From assembly GCF_026168105.1 (NCBI RefSeq), contig NZ_LBMW01000007.1:124001-188000 (forward strand): a stretch of 64,000 bases of DNA. The letters run 5' to 3'. A model generated the notes under the pieces. The model was not told where the DNA came from. It saw only the letters and a list, made by a program, of their open reading frames with translations, and made no database searches. The position numbers and the translations under genes are program-made. Below are positions 24,013-33,262 of this stretch, piece by piece. The stretch is from Streptomyces hygroscopicus. Lineage in GTDB: Bacteria > Actinomycetota > Actinomycetes > Streptomycetales > Streptomycetaceae. Position 1 is the stretch's first letter. The number at the start of each line of letters is the position of its first letter.

Positions 24013-25293
24013 ATGGCTGTGCAGACAGTTGCAAGCTCCACGAACTCCGTGAACCTCGGCCCCGCCGCGGCCCTGTCCTGCCGCGAGTGCGGCCACCGTG
24101 TGCCGCTCGGCCCGGTCTTCGCCTGCGAGGAGTGTTTCGGCCCGCTGGAGATCGCGTACGACTTCTCGGGCTACGACACCGAGGAACTGCGCAAGCGGAT
24201 CGAGGCGGGCCCGGCGAACATCTGGCGCTATGCGCCGCTGCTGCCGGTCCCGGCGGACGTCGCCGGCAAGCCGAACCTCAACCCGGGCTGGACCAAGCTC
24301 GTCAAGGCCGACAACCTGGCGCGCGAGCTGGGCGTGACCGGCGGGTTGTATGTGAAGGACGACTCCGGCAACCCGACGCACTCCTTCAAGGACCGGGTGG
24401 TCGCCCAGGCGCTGGAGGCGGCGCGCGTCTTCGGCTTCACCACCCTTTCCTGCTCCTCCACCGGCAACCTCGCGGGCGCGGTCGGCGCCGCGGCTGCCCG
24501 CGCCGGCTTCCGTTCCTGCGTGTTCATTCCGCACGACCTGGAGCAGGGCAAGATCGTGATGGCGGCGGTCTACGGCGGTGACCTCGTCGGCATCGAGGGC
24601 AACTACGACGATGTGAACCGCTTCTGCTCCGAGCTGATCGGCGACCCGGTCGGCGAGGGCTGGGGCTTCGTCAACGTCAACCTCCGTCCGTACTACGCGG
24701 AGGGGTCCAAGACCCTGGCGTACGAGATCGCCGAGCAGCTGGGCTGGCGGCTGCCGGACCAGATCGTGGTCCCGATCGCATCCGGTTCGCAGCTCACGAA
24801 GATCGACAAGGGTCTGCAGGAACTGATCAAGCTCGGGCTCGTCGAGGACAAGCCGTACAAGATCTTCGGCGCGCAGGCAGAGGGCTGCTCGCCGGTGTCG
24901 ACGGCGTTCAAGGCGGGCCACGATGTCGTACGGCCGCAGAAGCCGGACACGATCGCCAAGTCGCTGGCGATCGGCAACCCGGCGGACGGCCCGTACGTCC
25001 TGGACATCGCACGCCGCACGGGCGGCGCGGTGGAGGACGTGACGGACGAGCAGATCGTCGACGCGATCAAGCTGCTTGCGCGGACCGAGGGCATCTTCGC
25101 GGAGACGGCCGGTGGCGTGACCGTGGGCGTCACGCGCAAGCTCATCGACAACGGCGTCCTCGACCCGGCGAAGACGACGGTCGTCCTCAACACCGGCGAC
25201 GGCCTCAAGACGTTGGACGCGGTGGCCGGTACCGGGCTGACCGCCACGATCCGCCCCAACCTCGACTCCTTCCGCGAGGCCGGGCTCGTCTGA
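24013..25293 (+). CDS. thrC: Threonine-synthase-like PLP enzyme under SAM riboswitch control
   Basis: Product of 426 residues. The N-terminal zinc ribbon has C23xxC26 and C38xxC41. The fold-type II PLP core has the Schiff-base Lys126 in NPTHSFKDRVV, phosphate-binding SSTGNLAGAVGAAAA, and late FAETAGGVTVG and NTGDGLKTL. By family it would convert O-phosphohomoserine to threonine. Two things argue for another job: the SAM-I riboswitch in its leader (a methionine/SAM signal) and the ThiS-like carrier gene 44 bp downstream. I infer a possible O-phosphohomoserine-dependent homocysteine synthase using carrier-bound sulfide. A classical thrC with hom and thrB usually exists elsewhere in Streptomyces. 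The symbol thrC follows family naming only. Confidence 0.93.
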   Translation: MAVQTVASSTNSVNLGPAAALSCRECGHRVPLGPVFACEECFGPLEIAYDFSGYDTEELRKRIEAGPANIWRYAPLLPVPADVAGKPNLNPGWTKLVKADNLARELGVTGGLYVKDDSGNPTHSFKDRVVAQALEAARVFGFTTLSCSSTGNLAGAVGAAAARAGFRSCVFIPHDLEQGKIVMAAVYGGDLVGIEGNYDDVNRFCSELIGDPVGEGWGFVNVNLRPYYAEGSKTLAYEIAEQLGWRLPDQIVVPIASGSQLTKIDKGLQELIKLGLVEDKPYKIFGAQAEGCSPVSTAFKAGHDVVRPQKPDTIAKSLAIGNPADGPYVLDIARRTGGAVEDVTDEQIVDAIKLLARTEGIFAETAGGVTVGVTRKLIDNGVLDPAKTTVVLNTGDGLKTLDAVAGTGLTATIRPNLDSFREAGLV

Positions 25294-25337
25294 CCGCCCG
25301 TCCCGCACGCCGTACCCCGACCGGAGGTCACCAACCC

Positions 25338-25613
25338 ATGAGCGTCACCGTCCGCATCCCCACCATCCTGCGCACCTACACCGGCGGCCAGGCCGAGGTG
25401 AGTGCCGAGGGCGCGACCCTCGCCGAGGTCATCGCCGACCTGGAGAAGAACCACACCGGTATCGCCGCCCGCGTCCTGGACGACCAGGGCCAGCTGCGCC
25501 GCTTCGTCAACGTGTACGTGAACGACGACGACGTCCGTTTCGAACAGGGTCTCGAGACGGCGACGCCGGACGGCGCGGGCGTCTCCATCATCCCGGCGGT
25601 GGCGGGCGGCTGA
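25338..25613 (+). CDS. ThiS/MoaD-family ubiquitin-like sulfur-carrier protein
   Basis: Product of 91 residues with a strong GGAGGT ribosome site. It has a beta-grasp fold: start SVTVRIPTILRTYTGG, helix TLAEVIADLEKNH, FVNVYVNDDDVRF, and the end SIIPAVAGG. The chain terminates exactly in Gly-Gly, the group that an E1-like enzyme adenylates and converts to a thiocarboxylate for sulfur donation. MoaD, ThiS, CysO and HcyS all work this way. Location directly after the SAM-regulated PLP enzyme indicates it is that enzyme's sulfur donor, not molybdopterin or thiamine synthesis; this is inference. Confidence 0.92.
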   Translation: MSVTVRIPTILRTYTGGQAEVSAEGATLAEVIADLEKNHTGIAARVLDDQGQLRRFVNVYVNDDDVRFEQGLETATPDGAGVSIIPAVAGG

Positions 25614-25670
25614 CGGTCGCTCACCCGCCATATCATTACCCTCGGTAACATCGAACACCGAGAGTTCATC

Positions 25671-25709
25671 GAATTGCCCTCTCCGTGAGAGAAACGGAGG
25701 GGGCAATTC
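25671..25709. terminator. Strong hairpin after the sulfur-carrier gene
   Basis: Arms GAATTGCCCTCTCCGT and ACGGAGGGGGCAATTC pair around a seven-base loop with one mismatch-type position. It lies 58 bp after the carrier-gene stop and should end the riboswitch-thrC-carrier transcript. The remaining sequence to 26061 is the AT-richer leader of the cold-shock gene, with no convincing open frame. Confidence 0.8.
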
Positions 25710-26061
25710 TGCATGGTTGAGCGCGGTACAGTTGGGGAACCTGCTCCCGGTTTCCCGGCGGTCGCCCCGGGTTCCCGACGCACGCCCGACAAGAAGCAGC
25801 CAAAGTGTGCAGGGCTTTTGCGCCATTCATTCCTTTCGCCGGGCCCGACTTGCCCTGAATTCGGGTGAATTCTTCGTACATTCCCGACCGGCCGTGCCTG
25901 GATTTCTCGTCCGATTGACCTGTTGCAGAGGGCAGTTGGACAGATACATTCAGCCGCGGTCGACGCGTTCCGGCGCACGCCCCCAACCGTTGGGGGGTGA
26001 GGTCTGACCCGGATCCGCGAAGTGTGGATCTGTGCAAGGGCCAGTAATAGGGGAGTTAGGC

Positions 26062-26265
26062 ATGGCTCAGGGCACCGTCAAGTGGTTCAACGCGGAGAAG
26101 GGGTACGGCTTCATCGCGGTCGACGGTGGTGCGGATGTATTCGTCCACTACAGTGCGATCCAGATGGACGGCTACCGCACCCTGGAAGAGGGCCAGCGGG
26201 TCGAGTTCGAGATCTCGCAGGGTCAGAAGGGGCCGCAGGCGGACATGGTCCGCGTGGCCGGCTGA
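26062..26265 (+). CDS. Cold-shock protein (CspA family)
   Basis: Product of 67 residues, the standard length. The single cold-shock domain has RNP1 KGYGFIAV and RNP2 DVFVHYSAI, with start [14 protein letters not shown] after a GGGGAG ribosome site. It binds single-stranded RNA and DNA and melts RNA structure in the cytoplasm. A long leader (from about 25710) with no frame is typical of csp mRNAs. A strong terminator hairpin follows, so it is monocistronic, just before groEL2. Confidence 0.96.
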   Translation: MAQGTVKWFNAEKGYGFIAVDGGADVFVHYSAIQMDGYRTLEEGQRVEFEISQGQKGPQADMVRVAG

Positions 26266-26299
26266 GGTTGCGCGCCGACGACTGAACTGTTCGACGTGT

Positions 26300-26337
26300 C
26301 GAGGGGCTCGTATCCCGTTGGGGGTACGAGCCCCTCG
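26300..26337. terminator. Terminator hairpin after the cold-shock gene
   Basis: Perfect 13-bp arms CGAGGGGCTCGTA and TACGAGCCCCTCG flank a 12-base loop. It lies 35 bp past the stop codon and isolates the csp transcript from groEL2. Confidence 0.85.
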
Positions 26338-26426
26338 GTCTGCCCGGCCCGTGTCCCAGGGGGCGCGCCCGCTGTCTCCATCTGCGGATCACGCCCCCTT
26401 GTTCACCTCCCGATCCTCCGGTGCCG

Positions 26427-26453
26427 CTTGCACTCGACAGGGGCGAGTGCTAA
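26427..26453. promoter_or_regulatory. CIRCE element 1 (HrcA operator) upstream of groEL2
   Basis: CTTGCACTC, nine spacer bases and GAGTGCTAA match the CIRCE consensus TTAGCACTC-N9-GAGTGCTAA apart from the first few bases of the left arm. HrcA represses groE genes from this site in Streptomyces. Confidence 0.85.
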
Positions 26454-26462
26454 TCATTGGCG

Positions 26463-26489
26463 TTAGCACTCTGAAGGTGAGAGTGACAA
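26463..26489. promoter_or_regulatory. CIRCE element 2 upstream of groEL2
   Basis: TTAGCACTC is a perfect left arm; nine bases later GAGTGACAA matches six to seven of the nine right-arm positions. It starts ten bases after element 1 and probably overlaps the promoter or transcription start. Confidence 0.75.
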
Positions 26490-26582
26490 AGAAGGACCGG
26501 GTCGGTGAGGCCGCGGACCGGGTGGGGCAAGGAACCACCGGCCGGGGCCGTCCGTCGCGGGCGCGGGCGCGGTCCGAAGTAA

Positions 26583-28235
<1,653 letters not shown>

Positions 28236-28295
28236 GCCCCTGGCAGGCTCGGACCCTCCGCTCGGCTCCGCCCGAGCGGAGGCCTCACGTCCAGA

Positions 28296-28337
28296 CCGAG
28301 GGCGGCACTCCCTGGAAACAGGGGGTGCCGCCCTCGG
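28296..28337. terminator. Terminator hairpin after groEL2
   Basis: Arms CCGAGGGCGGCACTCCCTG and CAGGGGGTGCCGCCCTCGG pair around GAAA with one non-paired position. A GNRA-type tetraloop and an 18-pair stem 60 bp after the stop make this the strongest hairpin in the window. Confidence 0.9.
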
Positions 28338-28473
28338 GCGTGTCCGGGATCACAGTACGGGCGGCCGGTCGCCGGAATTCCCGGCACGGGCGGGTCGGTT
28401 GAGCGATACAGGCACCGATGCATGTGCACATACCAACTGGTACCCGTCCGTCCCCTGTCGAGGAGTTCCCCAC

Positions 28474-29604
28474 GTGACCGTCACCGCCCCCGACGCCGCC
28501 TCCCGCGCGGCCCAGCTCCTGTCCCGTCCCGTCTCCCTCAACGGCCTGACCGTCCCCAACCGGATCGTGATGGCGCCGATGACGCGCATGTTCTCCCCGG
28601 GCGGCGTCCCCGGTGAGGACGTGGTGTCGTACTACGCACGCCGCGCGGCCGCCGGCGTGGGCCTGATCGTCACCGAGGGCACCTATGTGGGCCATGAGTC
28701 GGCCGGTCAGAGCGACCGTGTCCCGCGGTTCCACGGCGAGGAGCAGCTGGCGGGCTGGGCGAAGGTCGCCGAGGCGGTGCACACGGCGGGCGGCACGATC
28801 GTGCCCCAGCTGTGGCACATCGGCATGGTGCGCAACGCGGGCGACCCGCCGTACGCGGACGCCCCGGCCGTCGGCCCGTCCGGCATCCGCCCCGACGGCA
28901 CCGAGGGCGCGGGCAGGGCCATGACCCAGCGGGACCTGGACGACGTGATCGCCGCCTTCGCCGAGGCCGCCGCCGCGGCCGAGCGGATCGGCTTCGACGG
29001 CGTGGAACTGCACGGCGCGCACGGCTATCTGATCGACCAGTTCCTGTGGGAGGGCACCAACCGCCGCACCGACGCCTACGGCGGCGACCCCGTGGCTCGT
29101 ACGAAGTTCGCCGCGGAGATCGTGGCTGCCGTACGGGAGTCGGTCTCGCCGGAGTTCCCCATCCTGTTCCGCTACTCGCAGTGGAAGCAGGAGGCGTACG
29201 ACGCCCGGATCGCGCAGAGCCCGGAGGAGCTGGAGGCGATCCTCACCCCGCTCGCCGCGGCCGGTGTGGACGCCTTCCATGCCTCCACGCGCCGTTACTG
29301 GCTGCCGGAGTTCGACGGCTCGGACCTCAACCTGGCGGGCTGGACGAAGAAGCTCACGGGCAAGCCGGCCATCACCGTCGGCTCGGTGGGTCTGGACGGC
29401 GACTTCATCCGCGGCTTCATGGGGGAGGGCGCGCCGGTCAAGGGTATCGACAACCTCCTGGACCGGCTGGAGTCGGAGGAGTTCGACCTGGTGGCCGTCG
29501 GCCGCGCCCTGCTCCAGGACCCGCAGTGGGCGGCGAAGGTGCTCGAGGGCCGCTTGGACGAGCTCACGCCGTACGACGCGGCGGCGCTGAAGACCCTGAG
29601 CTGA
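28474..29604 (+). CDS. Old-yellow-enzyme family NADH:flavin oxidoreductase
   Basis: Product of 376 residues. GTG 28474 follows a GAGGAG site; the longer frame into the groEL2 terminator is rejected. FMN-dependent TIM barrel: NRIVMAPMTRMFSPGG, VTEGTYVGHESAGQ, PQLWHIGM, the substrate-binding pair in VELHGAHGYLIDQFLW, GGDPVARTKFAAEIV, and the C-terminal FMN-phosphate loop VGRALLQDPQW. The family reduces activated C=C bonds with NAD(P)H. The natural substrate is unknown. Cytoplasmic, monocistronic. Confidence 0.9.
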   Translation: MTVTAPDAASRAAQLLSRPVSLNGLTVPNRIVMAPMTRMFSPGGVPGEDVVSYYARRAAAGVGLIVTEGTYVGHESAGQSDRVPRFHGEEQLAGWAKVAEAVHTAGGTIVPQLWHIGMVRNAGDPPYADAPAVGPSGIRPDGTEGAGRAMTQRDLDDVIAAFAEAAAAAERIGFDGVELHGAHGYLIDQFLWEGTNRRTDAYGGDPVARTKFAAEIVAAVRESVSPEFPILFRYSQWKQEAYDARIAQSPEELEAILTPLAAAGVDAFHASTRRYWLPEFDGSDLNLAGWTKKLTGKPAITVGSVGLDGDFIRGFMGEGAPVKGIDNLLDRLESEEFDLVAVGRALLQDPQWAAKVLEGRLDELTPYDAAALKTLS

Positions 29605-29822
29605 GCGGCCTCCCCGCGCCCTCGAAGCGCGGGGAAACCTTCGGGCCTCGCGGAGACCGGGGGCCGCGGAGGTCTCCGGGACCACGGCGTAATCTTCTTG
29701 TGATCGTCGGTCCGAGGCGGTCGCCGTCCTTCTCAACGGGCGGCGGCCGCCCGGCCGTTGGCACCACTCTGTCCAGCGGCACCCGGCGAGGTGCCGTCCC
29801 GGCGACCAGTGAGGGGTCATCC

Positions 29823-31373
29823 ATGACGACAGCCGAGTCCCGCAGGTCCGCGGCCGATACGACCGGGCCCGTGGTGCGCACCACCGCCGGCGCGGTGCGC
29901 GGGAGGCGGGAGGACGGGCTGGCGGTCTTCCGCGGCATACCGTTCGCCCAGCCCCCGGTGGGGGAGGGACGCTTCGCGGCGCCGCGCCCGCCTCACGCCT
30001 GGGAGGGGACGCGCGAGGCGTACGCCTTCGGGCCGCCGCCCCCGCAGGAGGCAGGGATCCAGGGCCGTACCGCCGGGCCGGCCGCGCCCCTCGGCGACGA
30101 CTGGCTGACCGTCAACGTCTGGACGCCCGACGCCGATCCTGCGGCCCGCCGTCCCGTCATGGTGTGGATCTACGGCGGCGCCTACAAGCTCGGCCACTCC
30201 GGCAGCCCCGGCTACGACGCCCAACACATCGCCCGTGACGGCGACCTCGTCGTCGTCACCTTCAACTACCGTGTCGGCATGGAGGGTTTCGCCCTCATCG
30301 AGGGCGCCCCCGCCAACCGGGGCCTGCTGGATCAGGTCGCTGCCCTGGAGTGGGTGCGGGACAACATCACGGCGTTCGGCGGCGACCCCGGCCAGGTCAC
30401 GGTCTTCGGCGAGTCGGCCGGTGCCGGCTCGGTGGCCGCACTGCTGGCCATGCCGCGCGCGGCCGGACTGTTCCGCCGGGCGATCGCCCAGAGCGTGCCG
30501 GGCACCTATTTCTCCGAGGAACTGGCCCGGGACTTGGCGGGCGCCCTCGCCGCGGAGGTGGGCCTGCGGGCGACGGTCGCCGACCTGTCGACCACGGACC
30601 CGCGCCGACTGACCGCCGCGGGCCAGGGGCTGGGCAGGAAGATGCACCAGTACCAGGACAGGTGGGGGAAGGCCGCCCCCACGGTGACCCCCTTCTCGCC
30701 CGTCGTCGACGGCGAGGTCCTGCCCGCCACGCCCTGGCGGGCGCTGGCGGACGGTGTGGCCCGGGACGTGGAGCTGGTCGCCGGGCACAATCGGGAGGAG
30801 TTCCAGCTCTTCCTGGTCCTCGGCGGACTGCTCGGGAAGATCAGCGACGAGCAGGTGACGGCGGCCCTGCGCCTGTTCGTGCCGGGCCCGGACGGCGAGC
30901 GCGCCTACCGCGCCGCATACCCCGACGCCGCGGCCGACGAACTGTACGAACGGGTCCACTCCGACTGGCTCTTCCGCATGCCGACCGTGCATCTGCTCGA
31001 CGCGCAGGTGGCAGGCGGCGGCCGTGCCTACGGATACGAACTCACCTGGCCCGCCCCGGGCAGCAAAGGTGTCCTCGGCGCCTGCCACGGCCTCGACATC
31101 CCGCTCGTGTTCCGCACGTTCACGGCCGACCTGGGCAGCCTGCTGTTCGCGGGGGTGGAACCCTCGCCCGAGGCCGAGGCGCTGTCGTCCCGCTTCCGCG
31201 CGTCCTGGACGGCGTTCGCGAGGACGGGGGACCCGGGCTGGCCGGAGTACGACTCGGAGCGGCGGCTGGTGCAGATCCTCGCTGCGGACCCCGTGGTCAC
31301 AGGGTATCCGGAGGAGGAGTCGCGGCGGCTGTGGGAGGGGCACGAGTTCACTGCGCTGCCGCTGCTCATGTAG
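29823..31373 (+). CDS. Type-B carboxylesterase
   Basis: Product of 516 residues of the alpha/beta hydrolase fold. Oxyanion hole YGGAY (117-121), nucleophile Ser198 in GESAGAGS, and catalytic His in GACHGLDIPLVF; the acid is probably the Glu near NREEF. The start MTTAESRRSA has no signal peptide, so it is likely cytoplasmic although many relatives are secreted. The family hydrolyses carboxylic esters such as p-nitrobenzyl esters. It stands alone; the preceding 217 bp contains no gene. Confidence 0.92.
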   Translation: MTTAESRRSAADTTGPVVRTTAGAVRGRREDGLAVFRGIPFAQPPVGEGRFAAPRPPHAWEGTREAYAFGPPPPQEAGIQGRTAGPAAPLGDDWLTVNVWTPDADPAARRPVMVWIYGGAYKLGHSGSPGYDAQHIARDGDLVVVTFNYRVGMEGFALIEGAPANRGLLDQVAALEWVRDNITAFGGDPGQVTVFGESAGAGSVAALLAMPRAAGLFRRAIAQSVPGTYFSEELARDLAGALAAEVGLRATVADLSTTDPRRLTAAGQGLGRKMHQYQDRWGKAAPTVTPFSPVVDGEVLPATPWRALADGVARDVELVAGHNREEFQLFLVLGGLLGKISDEQVTAALRLFVPGPDGERAYRAAYPDAAADELYERVHSDWLFRMPTVHLLDAQVAGGGRAYGYELTWPAPGSKGVLGACHGLDIPLVFRTFTADLGSLLFAGVEPSPEAEALSSRFRASWTAFARTGDPGWPEYDSERRLVQILAADPVVTGYPEEESRRLWEGHEFTALPLLM

Positions 31374-31483
31374 GGGCGTCCGGGCGGGTCGGTGGGTGCT
31401 TGGGCGCGGCGGACGGACCCGGATTGGCCATCGGGTGCGTGGATACGTGCGCGGGCAGGGAGTCCTTCGATCTCGTAGGTCGA

Positions 31484-31516
31484 GCCCCCGCAGGTGTTGC
31501 AGCACCTGACGGGGGC
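31484..31516. terminator. Hairpin between carboxylesterase and DUF397 gene
   Basis: GCCCCCG..AGGTG pairs with CACCT..CGGGGGC around a short loop, lying between two convergent genes. It could terminate both transcripts. Confidence 0.65.
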
Positions 31517-31558
31517 GTTCGTTATTCGGGCACCAGAGCCTGGCTCGGGGCTCGGGGC

Positions 31559-31828
31559 TCAAGCCCCGAGGCTCCTGAGGTTTTCGACGAAGGCCGACCA
31601 CGCCTCGGCCCGGAACACGAGCTTCGGGCCGAGGGGGTTCTTGGAGTCGCGGACCGGGACGACGGCGGGGTGACCGTCGGCGACTTCGAGGCAGTTGCCA
31701 CCCTCGCCGCCGCTGTGTGTCGACTTGCGCCAGCGGGCGACTTCCAGGCAGTTGCCGCCGCTGCCGTCGCTGTAGCTGGACTTGTACCAAGTGGCCGAGC
31801 TCAGGTCGTACTCAGGGCTGATCTCCAT
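31559..31828 (-). CDS. DUF397 protein with duplicated core motif
   Basis: Product of 89 residues. Two copies of the DUF397 signature occur in tandem: WYKSSYSDGSGGNCLEVA (14-31) and WRKSTHSGGEGGNCLEVA (33-50). The usual ending VRDSKNPLGPKLVF follows. Normally there is one copy. Its start overlaps the end of the upstream HTH gene by 17 bp, the typical Streptomyces pair in which the small acidic DUF397 protein partners a WhiJ/Scr1-like HTH regulator. Function of such pairs is developmental or toxin-antitoxin-like and not settled. Confidence 0.92.
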   Translation of the reverse strand: MEISPEYDLSSATWYKSSYSDGSGGNCLEVARWRKSTHSGGEGGNCLEVADGHPAVVPVRDSKNPLGPKLVFRAEAWSAFVENLRSLGA

Positions 31829-32651
31829 GGGCGTAATCCTCCGCCACTGATTCGATCAGGGCCAGCGATTCTTGCGGGGAGAGTGCAGTGGCGCCGAGTA
31901 AGTCGTAAGCCAGTTCGTAGCGACTGACGGTGGCCGGATCGTCGTCCAGTCTGCCGGTTCCGGGGCCTTCGAAGTAGACGAGTGGCGGCGCATCATCGAA
32001 GACCATCAGCTTGATCGCGCCGCCCATCAAAGTATGCGCACCCTCCGCGAAGGGCAGCACCTGCACGATCACCCGGCGTCGCCGGACCATGCCAACGATG
32101 TGGCGAAGGGCCTTGGCCATCACGGCGGGGCCACCGGTCCTGCGGCGCAATGCTGCTTCGTCAAGCACAACCCACAACAACGGCCTTGTTGGATTGTCGA
32201 GGAGCTTGGCCCGCTCCAATCGGGCCGCGACCAGCTCGCCGATTTCCTCCTCCGGTGCCGTCGGCTGATGCGCGACGCACACGGCCTGCGCGTACTCGGG
32301 GGTTTGCAGCAATCCGGGGATCAGCGTCGGCGCGTACTCCCGAATCGCCGTAGCAACCGCCTCCGCCTCCGCAGCCTCAGCGAAGTGCTCCGGATACTTG
32401 GACTTGGCCATCGCTCTGCAGTTCCGCGCGAAGAAGTCCGCCGTGCCGAGCACCTCGTCCAGCATGCGCGCATACTCCGGCTGCATCCGTCGCGTACCCG
32501 ATTCCAGCTGTCCGATGAACGAGCCGCTCACGAACAGCCGTTGCCCCAACTCCTCCTGGCTGAGCCCCGCTTTCTCGCGCGCATGACGCAACTCCGCGCC
32601 GATCATCGCGCGCGGAGACGACGACGGATCGAGGTCCTTCGGTCCGGGCAT
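31812..32651 (-). CDS. Helix-turn-helix regulator with DUF5753 (WhiJ/Scr1-like)
   Basis: Product of 279 residues, starting MPGPKDLDPSSSPR after an AGGGAG site. An XRE-type HTH lies at about 18-72 (IGAELRHAREKAGLSQEELG, then RLFVSGSFIGQLESGTRRM). The rest is the DUF5753 domain: TLIPGLLQTPEYAQAV, ERAKLLDNPTRPLLWVVLDE, ALRRRTGGPAVM, VQVLPFAEGAHTLMGGA. It is cytoplasmic and expected to bind DNA and be modulated by its DUF397 partner. Divergent from the small gene at 32768 across about 115 bp. Confidence 0.93.
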   Translation of the reverse strand: MPGPKDLDPSSSPRAMIGAELRHAREKAGLSQEELGQRLFVSGSFIGQLESGTRRMQPEYARMLDEVLGTADFFARNCRAMAKSKYPEHFAEAAEAEAVATAIREYAPTLIPGLLQTPEYAQAVCVAHQPTAPEEEIGELVAARLERAKLLDNPTRPLLWVVLDEAALRRRTGGPAVMAKALRHIVGMVRRRRVIVQVLPFAEGAHTLMGGAIKLMVFDDAPPLVYFEGPGTGRLDDDPATVSRYELAYDLLGATALSPQESLALIESVAEDYAHGDQP

Positions 32652-32767
32652 GGGCAACTCCCTGTCACACAGGCGGGGTTGTTGGGGCGCCGTCCCTGGC
32701 CAGGTTAGACGGATGATGGCCACGCTGTGTGGTGAAGACGAACACTCACCGTGGAGGGAACAGCGCG

Positions 32768-32992
32768 ATGGAGACGACAACGGGTGACCGGCCCGCCCGG
32801 ACGGCCGAGGAGGCCGTGGAGCGGCTGCGCTCCGCCCTGCACGACGTGGGAATCGTCCTGCCGTCGCTGCGCATCGACCCGGTGACCGGTGCCCAAGGTG
32901 ACCCGTACGCCCTGGTCGACCTCGGCCGCTGCAATCTGCGCGTGGCGTCCCGGCTGGCCGATGCGCTGCGCGGGCAGGGCGGCCCGTCGTGA
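32768..32992 (+). CDS. Small unknown protein divergent from the HTH/DUF397 pair
   Basis: Product of 74 residues, METTTGDRPARTAEEAVERL at the start, after GGAGGGAA. It includes a predicted amphipathic helix (EEAVERLRSALHDVGI) and the block YALVDLGRCNLRVASRLADAL. Its stop overlaps the next small gene (GTGA). No family known to me; soluble and probably cytoplasmic. The pattern is common among Streptomyces genes beside WhiJ-like regulators. Confidence 0.75.
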   Translation: METTTGDRPARTAEEAVERLRSALHDVGIVLPSLRIDPVTGAQGDPYALVDLGRCNLRVASRLADALRGQGGPS

Positions 32993-33210
32993 CCGGTGAA
33001 GGGATGCAGGACGTCGGCGGGTACGCCGTGGACGTACGGGACGGGCGGATCGGCGAGATCATGGGGCACGTGGGTGGTTCCGTGCAGCTGCGGCCCGTGG
33101 GCGGCGGACGGGAGTGGGACTGCCCGCCCGAGTCGGTGGGGCCCGCCCCGCCCGGCGAGGTGCTGCGCGCCCGGGTCAGGAGGGCGAACCGGGACAGCCG
33201 GTTGCCGTGA
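32989..33210 (+). CDS. Small unknown protein, coupled to the previous gene
   Basis: Product of 73 residues beginning at GTG 32989, overlapping the previous stop by four bases; ATG 33004 (MQDVGGYAVDV) is an alternative start. Segments YAVDVRDGRIGEIMGHVGG and VQLRPVGGGREWDCP look like a small beta barrel resembling PRC-barrel-like strands. No confident family assignment. Confidence 0.7.
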   Translation: MTGEGMQDVGGYAVDVRDGRIGEIMGHVGGSVQLRPVGGGREWDCPPESVGPAPPGEVLRARVRRANRDSRLP

Positions 33211-33262
33211 CCGGCCCTCGTGGACCCCCGTTCACCAGCCCGCCGGTCCTCCGGGACACCGG

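Noticed and set aside
23962..25308. Minus-strand frame opposite the threonine-synthase-like gene
   Set aside because: It overlaps the riboswitch and thrC fully, shows Asp/Arg/Leu low-complexity shadow composition and has no ribosome site.
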